Source: Acidobacteriota bacterium (GTDB lineage: Bacteria; Acidobacteriota; Blastocatellia; Pyrinomonadales; Pyrinomonadaceae). From it: 35,572 nt of DNA. The position numbers were made by a program, and so were the translations under genes. The notes under the pieces are model-generated. The model worked only from the letters and a program-made list of their open reading frames with translations. It did not search any database and was not told where the DNA came from. The stretch covers positions 1-35,572 of the forward strand of contig JAEZJR010000014.1 in assembly GCA_023415725.1 (NCBI GenBank), written 5' to 3'. This document shows positions 1 through 8,282 of this stretch, piece after piece (positions within the stretch are counted from its first letter, which is position 1; each line of letters starts with the position of its first letter).

Positions 1-1
1 T

Positions 2-547
2 GGGTTCTTCGACCGAATGGCGGACGTGGTGTCGTCGTGGTTGGGCGGGGAGGACTACGACCGCGACGATCGCCGCGAGAGGTCATTCAGGGGCCGGGGG
101 CCGCGTAACTACACGCGTTCGGACGACCGTATAAAAGAAGACATCAACGACCGGCTCACCTACGATTTCTCGATCGATGCCTCGTACATCGACGTCGAGG
201 TGAACGGCGGCGAAGTAACTCTAAGCGGTCATGTTCGTTCCCGCTACGAGAAACGCCTTGCGGAGGACATCGCCGAGGACGTCACGGGCGTAAGCAACGT
301 TGAGAACCGTATCCGAGTGAATCGCGAAAGCTCTTCGTGGAGCAACACGTCGTCTTCGTCGACCGGTTCAACCACGACAGGTACAAGCGGCTCGATGACC
401 GCCGGATCGGGCCTCGGGACCGAATCGTCCGGAACCACCGGCACCACAGGCCAGACCGGTATGACCGGAAGCACCACGTCAGCCGAGAACACCGGCACGC
501 GGACAACCGGTACCGGCCGAGCACGTTCCGCCGGGGGAAATAGATAG
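2..547 (+). CDS. BON-domain protein, 5' end outside the window
   Basis: The frame is open from the first bases of the window. The residues before the ATG at 17 read GFFDR, which together with the following MADVVSSWLGGED resembles the conserved GFFDR..DEV.SWFGDEDA segment of BON-domain proteins. The true start is therefore probably upstream and the gene is partial. A single BON domain lies about 38-100 residues after the ATG, with the hallmark VEVNGGEVTLSGHV followed by a GVSNVENRIRV end. BON domains bind lipid or other envelope components and are common in stress-induced periplasmic or cytoplasmic proteins. The last ~75 residues are a Ser/Thr/Gly-rich low-complexity tail. No signal peptide is visible in the part present. 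A strong terminator follows. The family call is firm; the function is not known. Confidence 0.85.
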   Translation, partial: GFFDRMADVVSSWLGGEDYDRDDRRERSFRGRGPRNYTRSDDRIKEDINDRLTYDFSIDASYIDVEVNGGEVTLSGHVRSRYEKRLAEDIAEDVTGVSNVENRIRVNRESSSWSNTSSSSTGSTTTGTSGSMTAGSGLGTESSGTTGTTGQTGMTGSTTSAENTGTRTTGTGRARSAGGNR

Positions 548-570
548 ACGCAGCTAGTCTTTAACAGGCA

Positions 571-608
571 AAAGAAGCGGGCTGAGAGGTCCGCTTCTTT
601 ATTTTTCC
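571..608 (+). terminator. Rho-independent terminator after the BON gene
   Basis: A perfect 10-bp stem (571-580 with 591-600, aaagaagcgg/ccgcttcttt) closes a 10-nt loop and is followed by a T-rich run (atttttcc). It starts 24 bases after the BON stop codon. Confidence 0.85.
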
Positions 609-760
609 GTGTCTTCCGTGTATTCCGTGGTTCAAATCCTTTCTTCCTCTTGTTCCACTTGTTCTGTGGTTAACGGCCATAACCACAGAACAAGAGGAAG
701 AGGATGAAGAAAGAGAAGGACGGAACCACGGAATACACGGAGGGCACGGAAATACACGGA
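606..760. repeat. Composite inverted repeat, copy 1 (ttccgtg/cacggaa family)
   Basis: The outer arms 616-632 and 724-740 are perfect 17-bp reverse complements, and the similarity continues imperfectly outward (8 of 10 bases at 606-615 against 741-750). A second hairpin with perfect 15-bp arms, 658-672 and 680-694, sits inside. Each outer arm is itself built of ~9-base units (ccgtgtctt, ccgtgtatt, ccgtggttc). The 15-mer aaccacggaatacac at 724-738 recurs at 28826-28840 in a second inverted repeat. No convincing gene is present. It fills most of the gap between the BON gene and the next gene; the remaining 760-925 shows nothing clear beyond the ribosome site of the next gene (aagga at 912-916). 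Confidence 0.85.
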
Positions 761-925
761 ACAAGATGAGTAATCGTACATATTACGCTCGACCGGACTG
801 GTGCCTTATTAGAGCAAGGATTCGGCCTAGCTAGAGGGCTTGCGAGCTAATATCCGCAGGTGCATTTGTTAGCCCATTCGATTTTTGCCAAAATAGCGGT
901 TTGCTTTTGATAAGGAATCCTCGCT

Positions 926-1963
926 ATGAACAACGCATTTGTCGAAACCCTCGAAACCAAGACCGAGCAGGAATGGCTTGCCGCGGTCGAATCGCTCCTT
1001 CCGGCTATCCACGAAGTCGACCGCAACGCGGTGCAGATCTGGTTCCGGTTTTATCCGCTGGACCTGGTCAAGTACCTGGAGTCGGCGGAAAACGTAGAGG
1101 AAGCGATGAAGGGGATCGTCCTTGAGGGCGATTTCGGCCTACTGGACAAGATCGACACCTCTCACAAATTCCTTTACGGACACCGCTATTGGCCGCACGT
1201 GAAACAGGCGGTGCAGAGGCGTGCCGAGTCGGGTGCCGCGTTCACAGATCTCAAGTCGGAGATCTCGGATGTAGCGAAAAGCGTAGCTAAGGACGCGAAA
1301 GCGGACGAATCGCTGACCACGGCGATCGCGGCCGTCGGCCTGATGACGCTGGTGCAGTCCGGTTACGATGAGTTCAAAGTCGCGCCGGGCGTCGCAGAGA
1401 AGCCGTCCGGGCTGATGGCGAAATCGCCGAACGAGATCGTCGCGGAGCGTGCGAAGGATGATTCGCAGGGGATGTTCGGATTCCTCAAGACCGTCGACAA
1501 GGAATTCTCCGTCGCTTTCAAGGCGTTCGCTTCGGAAGGCAAATTCAAGGTCATCAACGAGGAGGAGGTCGCGTCGGCATCTCAGAAGGACCACTCACGC
1601 GATTGGCAGTCGCTCGATTCGCGTTGCTGGGATGGCCCGGTGCCGATCGAGTGCACTTCGGCATCGTGCGGTACGTGCTGGGTAGGGGTCATTGCGGGCG
1701 AAGAGAAGCTTTCGGAGCCCTCGGTTCGCGAACGCAAGCAGATGAAGGTTTTCGGCTATAACCAACCCGAAACCGAGAAACCGTTCCTCCGCCTCGCCTG
1801 CCAGGCAAAAGCGACCGGCAACGTAACTATCGTCATCCCGCCGTGGAACGCGGTCTTCGGTAAGAAGGTCCGCGGTAATGTGGATGAGGCCGCACTCGAG
1901 CCGGTGACGACCTCAGCCAAGAAACTCCGCGAAACGATCGAGTCTGCTATAAGCGGCGAATAA
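926..1963 (+). CDS. [2Fe-2S] ferredoxin-fold protein with an unrecognised N-terminal region
   Basis: 345 residues. The C-terminal part has a plant-type [2Fe-2S] ligand set: Cys243, Cys248, Cys251 (C-x4-C-x2-C, in ECTSASCGTCW) and a fourth ligand Cys292 in LRLACQ. The spacing between the third and fourth ligands (40 residues) is longer than usual for plant ferredoxins, with a charged insertion between them. Residues ~1-220 are mainly helical by composition and I do not recognise them; there is no signal peptide or membrane segment, so the protein is probably a cytoplasmic electron carrier or an assembly partner. The start is well placed behind aagga at 912-916. It converges on the DsbA-NhaA gene with only 5 bases between the stop codons. 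The cluster binding is a confident call; the redox partner is unknown. Confidence 0.8.
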   Translation: MNNAFVETLETKTEQEWLAAVESLLPAIHEVDRNAVQIWFRFYPLDLVKYLESAENVEEAMKGIVLEGDFGLLDKIDTSHKFLYGHRYWPHVKQAVQRRAESGAAFTDLKSEISDVAKSVAKDAKADESLTTAIAAVGLMTLVQSGYDEFKVAPGVAEKPSGLMAKSPNEIVAERAKDDSQGMFGFLKTVDKEFSVAFKAFASEGKFKVINEEEVASASQKDHSRDWQSLDSRCWDGPVPIECTSASCGTCWVGVIAGEEKLSEPSVRERKQMKVFGYNQPETEKPFLRLACQAKATGNVTIVIPPWNAVFGKKVRGNVDEAALEPVTTSAKKLRETIESAISGE

Positions 1964-1968
1964 GAAGG

Positions 1969-3858
1969 TCAGGCCGTTGAACACGCAGGAACCTCCGGAT
2001 GCTCTTCTTCACCCGATTCACTGCGCTTTGGCCACAATATCAAACTTCCGGCAATGGCGGCGGAGATCGAGGCGATGAATACCGCGATCTTTGCCGCCGA
2101 GAAATCCAACGGATCGGTGAAAGCCTGCGCTGAGATGAACAGCGACATGGTGAAGCCGATACCTGCCAAACATCCCACCCCTATCAATTGACGCCAGTTA
2201 TACTCCGGCGGCTTGTACGCGAGGCGGAATTTCACCGCCAGGAAAGCGAACAGCGAGATACCCAGCGGCTTGCCGACGAGCAGCCCGAACACGATCCCGA
2301 ACACGACCATCGGATGATGCGTGAACGACTCCGCTGAGATGAGCACGCCCGCGTTGGCGAGTGCGAATATCGGCAGGACGAAGTAGCTCGACCAGGGCTC
2401 GAGGTTGCGGAGAAGTTTGTCGGCGGGTGATTCGATCCGGTCGAAGATCGTATCGATGCCGCGCATTGCGGGCTCGGACGGTCCGTGACGGAGAACCTCT
2501 TCACCCGAACGCCGCAGCTCATCCTGCAGGATGTTCTCCGCCTGCGCGAGCAATGCTGGTAGATTGCCCGGCGGCCTCGTCGGCGTTACGAGCGCCATCA
2601 CCACGCCGGCGAGGGTGGCGTGAAGCCCAGCCTCGTGTAAGAAGAACCACAAGATGATCCCACCGACTGCGTATGGCAGCGGGCGGTAAATGTTCCAACG
2701 GTTTAACACGACCATCGCCCCGGTCACCAAAAGTGAAAGTCCGATGAAGGCGAAGCTTATCTTCGCAGAGTAGAAGATCGCGACCACGCCGATGGCGGCG
2801 AGGTCGTCGACGATGACTGCGGCCGTGAGGAAAACTCGGAGTTCCACGGGCACGCGTTCGCCGAGAAGGACGATCAGTGCGATCGCGAATGCTGTATCGG
2901 TGGCTATCGGGACGCCCCAGCCGTGGGCGAGCGGTCCCGAGGGGACGAACGCCATGTAAATGAGCGCGGGGATTATCATCCCGCCTAGAGCGGCGGCAAC
3001 CGGGAAAGCTGCGGAACGCCACGTCGCAAGGTGGCCGACGGTGAATTCCTTCTTTATTTCCAGCCCCACGACCAGAAAAAAGATCGCCAATAAGCCGTGA
3101 TTGATCCAATCGATCAGGGGCAGAGAGAAAATAGAATCGCCGAAGCCGAGACCGGCCGGTCTATGCCAGAAAGCCTCGAATGCCGGCCCCCATGGGGAAT
3201 TTACGATCACCACCGCCAGTACGGACATCAACAACAGCAACAACCCGGCGGACGGTCCCCAGCTCACGAAGTCGAGCGCGGCGGTCTGGAATTTGTGGCC
3301 GAGCGAACCGATCATTGCTTCGCTCAGGGCGGTCGCATCCCATGCGCCTTCGTACCTGCGACCGTTAATGAAGAATGAGGGCGTTACTCGCGCTCCGCTT
3401 TCGCGTGCGCTTGCGCGGTCTTCGTCGATCCGCTGGTTGGCCAGTTCCCTCGCCTCGGCGAATTCCGGGTCGTCGATGCGCAGATCAAATTTGCGGGCCA
3501 CTTCCTCCAATTCCCCATCGGCGAAGTCGGGGCCGCGATGCATCAGTTCGTCATGAACAAGCCAGAACTTATTCCCGGTCGCTGCCGAAAATTCGGCAAG
3601 TTCCGCTGACGGCCGAGCGGTATCGCTGCCGCGGATGGGAAGCTGGCGGAAAACATACATCAGATCATCACCGAACCGGTCGCGCAGATCCGCTATCACC
3701 TCGTGTGCCGCGTGGCAGTGGACGCATGAGTAGCTACCGTACTCGACGAGCTGGAAACGCGCATCCGGGTCGCCGATGTAGTGGTCGCGTGCCGGATCGA
3801 CCGGCGCCGACAGGGTCCTTGAGAGGTGGTTCGTTGAGCTCGGATCTGTTGCAGCCAT
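1969..3858 (-). CDS. nhaA: Na+/H+ antiporter NhaA with N-terminal DsbA-like thioredoxin domain
   Basis: 629 residues, two fused parts. Residues ~20-190 form a DsbA/thioredoxin-like domain with a CxxC at Cys45-Cys48 (SCVHC) and a cis-Pro loop (VTP, Pro160). Residues ~195-615 are a full NhaA antiporter of ~11-12 membrane segments. Asp321 in the ATDTAF motif and the paired Asp351-Asp352 (VIVDDLAAI) match the E. coli Asp133 and Asp163/Asp164 ion-binding and transport residues. NhaA exchanges Na+ for H+ across the inner membrane for pH and sodium homeostasis. The thioredoxin part has no signal peptide, so whether it faces the cytoplasm depends on topology. Such fusions are known among NhaA proteins; what the redox domain does is unclear. 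The 333-base region upstream is shared with the divergent ppk1 gene. Confidence 0.93.
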   Translation of the reverse strand: MAATDPSSTNHLSRTLSAPVDPARDHYIGDPDARFQLVEYGSYSCVHCHAAHEVIADLRDRFGDDLMYVFRQLPIRGSDTARPSAELAEFSAATGNKFWLVHDELMHRGPDFADGELEEVARKFDLRIDDPEFAEARELANQRIDEDRASARESGARVTPSFFINGRRYEGAWDATALSEAMIGSLGHKFQTAALDFVSWGPSAGLLLLLMSVLAVVIVNSPWGPAFEAFWHRPAGLGFGDSIFSLPLIDWINHGLLAIFFLVVGLEIKKEFTVGHLATWRSAAFPVAAALGGMIIPALIYMAFVPSGPLAHGWGVPIATDTAFAIALIVLLGERVPVELRVFLTAAVIVDDLAAIGVVAIFYSAKISFAFIGLSLLVTGAMVVLNRWNIYRPLPYAVGGIILWFFLHEAGLHATLAGVVMALVTPTRPPGNLPALLAQAENILQDELRRSGEEVLRHGPSEPAMRGIDTIFDRIESPADKLLRNLEPWSSYFVLPIFALANAGVLISAESFTHHPMVVFGIVFGLLVGKPLGISLFAFLAVKFRLAYKPPEYNWRQLIGVGCLAGIGFTMSLFISAQAFTDPLDFSAAKIAVFIASISAAIAGSLILWPKRSESGEEEHPEVPACSTA

Positions 3859-3997
3859 AATTTAGGGTGATACTCAAACTATAAATAATTGATCGCCGTC
3901 ACGGAAATCCGGCTCTCCGGTTCCCTCTGAAAGCAGCCCGAAATAGTTCGAAGATCAAAAAATCCGAAAATTTGGATAAACAGGAAAATGGGCCTGT

Positions 3998-4014
3998 TTT
4001 CAGGCAACCTGAAA
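3998..4014. promoter_or_regulatory. Inverted repeat in the nhaA/ppk1 divergent region
   Basis: Perfect 7-bp arms (tttcagg at 3998-4004 and cctgaaa at 4008-4014) are separated by three bases. It lies about 140 bases from the nhaA start and about 180 from the ppk1 start, so it could be an operator for either. I see no other gene or RNA in 3859-4191; AT-rich stretches such as tatata at 4162-4167 may be promoter parts, but no well-spaced -35/-10 pair is obvious. Confidence 0.3.
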
Positions 4015-4191
4015 CGACACCTGCCTGAATTCATTCGATACACTACGCCGGTACCTCTTCACTTTTTGTCCCATAACTTCAAGTTTTTGCGTCATTTACA
4101 GTGTAAAAAGGCTTCGGCACAGCCGTTGCATATAGGGAGGGTGTTGGTTTGAATTTTCTTTTATATACGGGATGCTCTCCCCAATTTATCT

Positions 4192-6339
4192 ATGGCAATC
4201 GCACGTCATCAACTCGCAGTAGTAGAAAGCGCCCCGCCGACGCCGGTCGAGGTGGAATCCCCCAGCTATGCGCCTTTTATCAATCGCGACCTGAGCCTTC
4301 TGGAGTTTTTCCGGAGCGTGCTCGACGAGGGACGCGATGAAACGACAGCGTTGCTGGAACGTCTGAAATTCCTCGCGATCTTCGCATCGAACATGGACGA
4401 GTTTTTCATGATCCGCGTTTCGGGGCTTAAGGAGAAACTCCGCCACGGAGTAGATGTTTCGCCAGACGGGTACACGCGTCCGGAATTGTTAAAGGCGATC
4501 CGGGAGAAAGTGCTTGAGCTCTCTTCCGTTCATATGGAGTGCCTCAAGACCGACGTTCTGCCTTCGCTGGCGGCGGAAGGTATCGTATTGGAAAAATACG
4601 ATGAGTTGACCGCGACCGAACGTGAACAGCTCGGGGTTTATTTCGACAACCATATATCGCCGGTGCTTACTCCGCAGGCTGTCGACCCGACACACCCGTT
4701 CCCGTACATCTCGGGCGGGCCATTGAATATCGGGCTATACATCAAGCCGAAGCTTACGAAGCGTGTTGCGAGAGCAATGGCGAAAATCGGAGATGAGTTC
4801 TTCGTACGTATCGAGATCCCGTCGTTCCTACCGCGATTCGTTCCGGTGGGCGAACCGTCGGAAACGCGGTTCGTGCTGATCGAGGACGTCATCAAAGCGA
4901 ATATCAAAAAGATCGCCCCGGACGCAGACGATAAGAAATGTCATCTTTTCCGAATCACCCGTGATGGCGACATCGAGATCCGCGAGGCGGAGACGGAGGA
5001 CCTCCTCGAGACGATGGAGGAGAACTTAAAGGAACGCCGCTTCGGTGATGTCGTGAGGCTCGAGGTTTCGACCTGCATGCCGCGGGAAACCGTAGAGTAT
5101 TTGGAGAAATCTCTGAAAATCGAATCGGAGGACGTTTACACGGTGGACGGCCCGATGAATGTGGTCGACTTTTGGACGATCGTCGGATTGAACCGGCCGG
5201 ACCTTAAAGAAGCTCCGATCCGTTCAAAGGGTCTTGAGGTGCTGAATACTGACGAATCCATCTTTGAAGTGATCAAGCGTGAGGACGTCATTCTTCACCA
5301 TCCCTACAATCCCTACAGCACGGTCACCGATATGATCCGTCACGCGGCTGACGATCCGGATGTGCTCGCGATCAAGATGTGTCTTTACCGCATCGGTGAG
5401 GACTCCCCGATCGCGCCGCTTCTTATCAAGGCGAGCGAAAACGGCAAACAGGTCACGGCCCTTATAGAGATCAAGGCTCGTTTCGACGAGGCAAACAACA
5501 TCGAGTGGGGCAAGCGATTGGAACGAGCGGGCGTGCATGTGGTCTACGGGTTGCTCGGCCTGAAAACGCACGCGAAAACGACGCTAATTATCCGCCGCGA
5601 AGGCGATAAGCTGCAGCGTTACGTCCATCTGGCGACGGGAAACTATAATCCGGCTACCTCGACCGTCTATACGGACCTCGGGCTTCTGACGGCCGACGAA
5701 AAGATCGGCGCGGACGTTTCTGCTCTGTTCAATTACCTGACCGTCTATACGGAGCCGAAGGACATCAACAAACTGCTGATCGCTCCGATCAATCTCCGCG
5801 ACAGCATGAAACGCCTGATCGACCGCGAGATCGACAATGCGAAGCTCGGCAAACGTGCGAAGATCGTGGCGAAGATCAATCGTCTTGCTGACGCGGAGAT
5901 CGTGAACAAGCTCTACGAGGCCTCGCAGGCGGGTGTGGAGATCGATCTTATCGTTCGCGGCGTTTGTACGCTTCGGCCTGGCGTTCCGGGACTTTCGGAA
6001 AATATCCGCGTTCGCAGTATTGTCGGCCGACTGCTTGAACATAGCCGTGTTTACTTCTTCGAGAACGGCGGCGACAACGAGGTCTATCTCGGCAGCTCCG
6101 ACTGGATGCCCCGTAACCTCGACCGGCGAGTTGAAGTTCTGGCTCCGATCGAGGATCGTCGCATACGGCGCTTCCTCATCGACGAGTATCTCGATACGTA
6201 TCTGAAGGATACGGCGAAGGCCCGCCTCCTGCAGCAGGATGGCAGCTACATCCGTCCCGAACGCGGCGAGGATGCGATCGATGCACAGCTCGCATTTCAG
6301 CCGCTAAATAAGACCGTTGAATTTGAACGGCGACATTAA
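4192..6339 (+). CDS. ppk1: Polyphosphate kinase 1
   Basis: 715 residues, a normal length for PPK1. It makes inorganic polyphosphate from ATP, reversibly, through a phosphohistidine intermediate. The N-terminal domain opens with FINRDLSLLEFFRSVLDE, close to the family signature. The catalytic histidines are His460 (GLKTHAKT) and His479 (RYVHLATGNYN), 19 apart exactly as in E. coli His435/His454. The C-terminal part keeps the GSSDWMPRNLDRRVE segment. The start has little Shine-Dalgarno character. Two genes follow in the same direction after 33 and 3 bases, encoding an exported kinase-like protein and a DUF4956 membrane protein, and a terminator follows the third, so all three are probably one transcript. 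Confidence 0.96.
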   Translation: MAIARHQLAVVESAPPTPVEVESPSYAPFINRDLSLLEFFRSVLDEGRDETTALLERLKFLAIFASNMDEFFMIRVSGLKEKLRHGVDVSPDGYTRPELLKAIREKVLELSSVHMECLKTDVLPSLAAEGIVLEKYDELTATEREQLGVYFDNHISPVLTPQAVDPTHPFPYISGGPLNIGLYIKPKLTKRVARAMAKIGDEFFVRIEIPSFLPRFVPVGEPSETRFVLIEDVIKANIKKIAPDADDKKCHLFRITRDGDIEIREAETEDLLETMEENLKERRFGDVVRLEVSTCMPRETVEYLEKSLKIESEDVYTVDGPMNVVDFWTIVGLNRPDLKEAPIRSKGLEVLNTDESIFEVIKREDVILHHPYNPYSTVTDMIRHAADDPDVLAIKMCLYRIGEDSPIAPLLIKASENGKQVTALIEIKARFDEANNIEWGKRLERAGVHVVYGLLGLKTHAKTTLIIRREGDKLQRYVHLATGNYNPATSTVYTDLGLLTADEKIGADVSALFNYLTVYTEPKDINKLLIAPINLRDSMKRLIDREIDNAKLGKRAKIVAKINRLADAEIVNKLYEASQAGVEIDLIVRGVCTLRPGVPGLSENIRVRSIVGRLLEHSRVYFFENGGDNEVYLGSSDWMPRNLDRRVEVLAPIEDRRIRRFLIDEYLDTYLKDTAKARLLQQDGSYIRPERGEDAIDAQLAFQPLNKTVEFERRH

Positions 6340-6372
6340 TATCTGAATATCTGAATGAACAAGGTGGGGTGA

Positions 6373-7341
6373 ATGATGAAAAGGACCGCGTATTTATATG
6401 CAATTTTGATGCTGTCGCTGGCGATGCTGTCAGCATCGCCAGTAGCAGGTCAAAAGAACGATCCTAAGGACAGAATTTCTACCAACAGCACCGGCAAGGC
6501 GGTGCTTTGGGAGCCGGTAGATGCCTCGCATCTTGATCTCTTCAACGGGCCGGGCGGTGAAGCAATGAAACCGGACCTGAGCAAGATAGAGTTCATCAAG
6601 GAAGAGACGAACGGGCATAACAAGAAATTCCGCATCAAGGACGGGGCAGGACGCACCTGGGTAGCCAAACTTGGGCGAGAGGCTCAACCGGAAACGGCAG
6701 CGGTAAGGTTACTATACGGACTAGGATACAAGACCGAAGTGAATTACCTCGTGCCGTCAATCACGATCCCCGGCAAAGGGACGTTCAAGAACGTACGGTT
6801 GGAGGCTCGTCCCGACAACGTGGAACGGCTCGAAGAGTGGAAATGGAAAGACAATCCGTTCGTCGGCACCAGGGAGCTGCAGGGCCTGAAAATGATGATG
6901 GTCTTTTTGAGCAACTGGGACGTTCTTGACCTGCAGAACAAGGTTCTCGAAGTGGACGGCGAAAACCATTACATAGTAAGCGACCTGGGCGCGACATTTG
7001 GGAAGCTGGGAAATAATAATCTCCCCATAATTTATCGATTAGGACGCAAGACCGGCAGCCCTGAGCACTTTTCCAAAACCGAACTCGTAAGAGAGGTCGA
7101 AGACGGCGAAGTGAAACTGGCGTATAAGGGTAAGAACCGTGGCCTGTTCAAGGATTTCACGGTAGAAGATGCACGGTGGTTGGCGGCACGGTTCAACGAT
7201 CTTTCCGACGCACAGATCGCGGACGCCTTCAGGGCGGCGAACTACAGCCCTGAGGAAGTGAAGACCTACGTCGCGGCTGTGCGCGGAAAGATCAAAGAAC
7301 TTCAGGATGCAGCGTCGGGCACCGATGTTGCCGGAAGATAA
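6373..7341 (+). CDS. Exported protein with atypical kinase-like fold
   Basis: 322 residues with a Sec signal peptide (about residues 1-27, cleavage likely after SPVAG). I do not recognise a named family, but the order of motifs is kinase-like. There is a WVAKLG strand with Lys99, then Glu107 in a QPETAAVRLL helix. NWDVLDLQN follows (Asn181, Asp183, Asn189), resembling the catalytic loop of HipA/PI4K- or CotH-type kinases. VSDLGATFG (Asp204) comes last and resembles the metal-binding DxG. The protein would act outside the cytoplasm. It sits 33 bases after ppk1, behind a purine-rich site (ggtgggg), and 3 bases before the DUF4956 gene. CotH-type kinases often neighbour DUF4956 and polyphosphate-polymerase genes, which supports the reading. 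The kinase assignment is inference from motifs. Confidence 0.7.
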   Translation: MMKRTAYLYAILMLSLAMLSASPVAGQKNDPKDRISTNSTGKAVLWEPVDASHLDLFNGPGGEAMKPDLSKIEFIKEETNGHNKKFRIKDGAGRTWVAKLGREAQPETAAVRLLYGLGYKTEVNYLVPSITIPGKGTFKNVRLEARPDNVERLEEWKWKDNPFVGTRELQGLKMMMVFLSNWDVLDLQNKVLEVDGENHYIVSDLGATFGKLGNNNLPIIYRLGRKTGSPEHFSKTELVREVEDGEVKLAYKGKNRGLFKDFTVEDARWLAARFNDLSDAQIADAFRAANYSPEEVKTYVAAVRGKIKELQDAASGTDVAGR

Positions 7342-7344
7342 GCG

Positions 7345-8235
7345 ATGAGCCGATCGAATCTTCTTGTTCTTTTAATAGCGGCAGTGGCGGGAGCGAGTTT
7401 GCTTGGATTATTTCTGAGCAGGCCGGCCCCGCCTCCTACAGCTGCCGTGAATTCCAACACCAACGTCGCGGTCGCACCCGAACATACGGCTCCGTCCACC
7501 GCGGCAACTCCGTCGGGAAATCCATTCCTCGACGCGATCAACTCCGCGCCGGCTTCACCGGGTAGTAATGCGGGTTTTATGGAAACGACACTCCGTATCG
7601 TCCTGCACCTTTTGATCGCGGTTGTCCTTTCAGCGTTACTCGCTTTCCGGCCGAGGAAGAACTTTCCGCTTTTTAAGCGAAATCTTTACGTCGCTCAGAC
7701 GCAGATACTGCTGTCAGCGGTCGCTGCGGCACTGATGATGATCGTGGGCGACAACACGGCTCGAGCTTTTGCGATCTTTGCCGCGGTTTCGATAGTTCGA
7801 TTCAGAACGAATATTCGGGACCCGAAAGAGGTCACAGTCCTTCTTATCAGCTTGGCCTTAGGGCTGGCCGCAGGAGTAGGCCGGTGGGACCTGGGAGTGG
7901 TGCTTTGCGGATTCTCTTTGGCACTCTTGTACGTTCTTGAATACAACGAACAGGAGCAGGCGAGCCGTTCGATGGAATTGACGGTTAAAACGAAGGACAC
8001 CGAGGGCACTCAGGAGATCCTGCGTAGGCTATTCAAGAAGAACCGGCTCGATGCGGAGGTTCGGCAATTGACCCAGAGCAATGGGGACGGATCGGTGGGA
8101 AGCATTCAGTATTATCTGAACCTTCGGCTGAGTCTAAGTACGGACCAATTGAGCGATAAGATCCTAGAGGTGGATAAGAATGTCGAGGCCATTCAGTGGG
8201 CAAAGACGAAGAGTGCTACCGATATTTATCAATAA
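7345..8235 (+). CDS. DUF4956 family membrane protein
   Basis: 296 residues. One N-terminal membrane segment (about 5-25) is followed by a Pro/Ala/Asn-rich linker. About four further membrane segments (85-195) contain the family hallmark AVSIVRFRTNIRDPKEVT and the glycine-rich ALGLAAGVG segment. The remaining ~100 residues form a soluble, probably cytoplasmic, alpha/beta domain ending in IQWAKTKSATDIYQ. In other bacteria DUF4956 proteins are encoded beside VTC-type polyphosphate polymerases and CotH kinases; here ppk1 and a kinase-like gene take those places. It starts 3 bases after the previous stop, so it is surely co-transcribed. The molecular function is unknown. Confidence 0.88.
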   Translation: MSRSNLLVLLIAAVAGASLLGLFLSRPAPPPTAAVNSNTNVAVAPEHTAPSTAATPSGNPFLDAINSAPASPGSNAGFMETTLRIVLHLLIAVVLSALLAFRPRKNFPLFKRNLYVAQTQILLSAVAAALMMIVGDNTARAFAIFAAVSIVRFRTNIRDPKEVTVLLISLALGLAAGVGRWDLGVVLCGFSLALLYVLEYNEQEQASRSMELTVKTKDTEGTQEILRRLFKKNRLDAEVRQLTQSNGDGSVGSIQYYLNLRLSLSTDQLSDKILEVDKNVEAIQWAKTKSATDIYQ

Positions 8236-8236
8236 A

Positions 8237-8264
8237 AAAGGCGGCCGAGGCCGCCTTTCTTGTT
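8237..8264. terminator. Bidirectional terminator between convergent genes
   Basis: A 9-bp stem (8237-8245 with 8250-8258, aaaggcggc/gccgccttt) has a cgag loop and T-rich or A-rich flanks on both sides. It follows the DUF4956 stop at once and also faces the end of the phosphatase gene on the other strand. Confidence 0.85.
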
Positions 8265-8282
8265 TCTCAAATTCCGACAGAA

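Noticed and set aside
606..760. CRISPR array or tandem repeat array
   Set aside because: The 9-base units are too short and there are no spacers; the structure is an inverted repeat.
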